A stretch of 6,201 bases of DNA from Desulfocapsa sp. (GTDB taxonomy: Bacteria; Desulfobacterota; Desulfobulbia; Desulfobulbales; Desulfocapsaceae), in assembly GCA_030635405.1 (NCBI GenBank), contig DAOVZA010000145.1, positions 1-6,201 of the forward strand. Direction: 5' to 3'. Numbering within the stretch: position 1 is the stretch's first letter; each line of letters starts with the position of its first letter. The position numbers and the translations under genes were made by a program. The notes below the pieces were generated by a model that saw only the letters and a list, made by a program, of their open reading frames with translations, had not been told where the DNA came from and did no database searches. Positions 5,325 through 6,201 of this stretch are shown one piece after another.

Positions 5325-6201
5325 TTATCTGCTAATATTCATTTTTTTGATGCGATAACGGAGTTTGTGTGGAGGCATATTCAGTATTTGGGCAGCTTTG
5401 GTTATATTACCATTGCTGTTCTGTAGTGCCTGTTGAATAAGTTTCTTTTTGGAGTTCTCATAGTCCAATTCGATAGGTTGATCGATTGACGGACTCTTTG
5501 AATCACTTGTCCCATTTGGAAAAGGAAGGTGTTGAGGAAGGATGGTGTTTCCGCTTTCAAGAAGGTTTATCCGTTCCATTATATTACGTAGTTCACGGAC
5601 ATTACCTGGCCACGTATAGTTGAGCAGCATGTCACGAGTTTCTGGAGAGATGATGCTAAAATGTTTATTATTCTTTGTATTGTAAAACTTCATGAAATAC
5701 TCGAAAAGCGGCATGATATCTTCGGAACGCTCTCGCAAAGGAGGAATAGTGACGGCGATGACATTGAGTCTGAATAAAAGATCCTGACGAAATGTTCCGT
5801 CTTTTACTGCCTCTTCAAGATCCAGGTTGCTTGCAGAAATGATCCGTGCAGTAACCTTGATTTCCTTGTTCCCCCCAACCCGATAGAAAGCACGATCTTC
5901 CAATACACTAAGAAGTCTGGTTTGGGCGCTAAGTGACATGACACCAATTTCATCAAGAAAAATTGTTCCGCCTGAGGCTTCTTCAAAACGTCCCTTTCTG
6001 CCCTCACTCCTGGCACCTGTGAAAGCGCCTTTTGCATAGCCAAAGAGTTCACTTTCCACGAGTTCACTGGCAATGGAACCGCAATTTACGGAGATAAAAG
6101 GTCCCCTACTGTTTGAACTATTGTGGTGTATTTTTCTGGCGATTACTCCTTTTCCTGATCCAGTTTCTCCACCTATCAGAACAGGAGTGTCAATGTTTAG
6201 A
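5325..6201 (-). CDS. Sigma-54-dependent transcriptional activator (NtrC family), 5' end outside window
   Basis: The frame is open from the right edge; the 291 C-terminal residues are visible. They comprise most of an AAA+ domain and the DNA-binding tail: Walker A GGETGSGKG (visible residues 10-18), sigma-54 contact loop GAFTGA (58-63), Walker B GTIFLDEIG (78-86), PPLRERSEDI (153-162), sensor II GNVREL (199-204), and a Fis-type helix-turn-helix at 248-291 (NITKAAQILNMPPHKLRYRIKK). All motifs needed for ATP-driven opening of sigma-54 RNA polymerase are present, so it should be active. An internal GTG at 6059-6057 lies within the AAA+ domain and is not a start. The N-terminal domain (receiver, PAS or other) is not visible. 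The stop lies 231 bp before the HD-GYP gene, whose promoter region has a -24/-12 site and an enhancer-like array, so this is the likely local regulator (inference). Confidence 0.93.
   Translation of the reverse strand, partial: LNIDTPVLIGGETGSGKGVIARKIHHNSSNSRGPFISVNCGSIASELVESELFGYAKGAFTGARSEGRKGRFEEASGGTIFLDEIGVMSLSAQTRLLSVLEDRAFYRVGGNKEIKVTARIISASNLDLEEAVKDGTFRQDLLFRLNVIAVTIPPLRERSEDIMPLFEYFMKFYNTKNNKHFSIISPETRDMLLNYTWPGNVRELRNIMERINLLESGNTILPQHLPFPNGTSDSKSPSIDQPIELDYENSKKKLIQQALQNSNGNITKAAQILNMPPHKLRYRIKKMNISR

Noticed and set aside
5804..6073. Minus-strand 89-codon frame, with similar shadows at 1227-1418 and 2235-2453
   Set aside because: Each overlaps, in another frame, a gene with strong motifs (AAA+ domain, HATPase domain, PAS region) and shows no domain of its own.
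1..6201. CRISPR array, tRNA/rRNA gene, insertion sequence, retroelement or toxin-antitoxin pair
   Set aside because: No repeat-spacer pattern, terminal inverted repeats, transposase, reverse transcriptase or tRNA-like fold was found. Nearly all of the sequence is explained by signalling genes.

Overview
The window is a minus-strand signal-transduction cluster from a Gram-negative, probably anaerobic bacterium. The moderately low GC, the density of sensor kinases, the dCache_3-type periplasmic domain, the RTPMHGIVSYANFGIK-style histidine-kinase H-box flank and the sigma-54 activator next door suggest Desulfobacterota (perhaps Desulfobulbales). This is inference from protein style, not from a marker gene.

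Layout in the direction of transcription (right to left): (1) the 3' part of a sigma-54-dependent activator, with its N-terminal sensory or receiver domain beyond the window edge (6201-5325). (2) A 231-bp intergenic region holding a good -24/-12 (sigma-54) promoter candidate and, about 140-195 bp upstream of the predicted start, a perfect 7-1-7 palindrome plus three helically phased GAGAATA repeats that look like an enhancer. (3) A receiver-HD-GYP protein, predicted c-di-GMP phosphodiesterase (5093-4002). (4) A stand-alone CheY-like receiver (3919-3539). (5) A membrane sensor with dCache_3 and PAS domains (3513-1894), whose reading frame stops exactly inside the histidine-kinase H-box. (6) The rest of that kinase, in the same frame, as a separate ORF with all ATP-binding motifs (1875-1207). 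(7) A periplasmic PstS-like substrate-binding protein overlapping it by 4 bp (1210-392). (8) The first 125 codons of another membrane sensor (375-1), cut by the window edge.

The most striking observation is the kinase split. ORFs (5) and (6) are in one uninterrupted frame except for a single TAA. Around it, the expected S-H-E-L/I-R-T-P motif reads stop-E-E-D-R-T-P. The phosphoacceptor histidine is gone, and the same altered bases form a purine-rich ribosome binding site placed correctly for the ATG of the C-terminal half. It is not a frameshift and needs several clustered substitutions.

Working model (inference): the sigma-54 activator switches on an operon combining an extracytoplasmic sensor, two receiver proteins, c-di-GMP breakdown and a ligand-binding protein. 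No intact phosphodonor histidine is encoded between 5093 and 392, so phosphate for the receivers would have to come from another kinase, possibly the one starting at 375.
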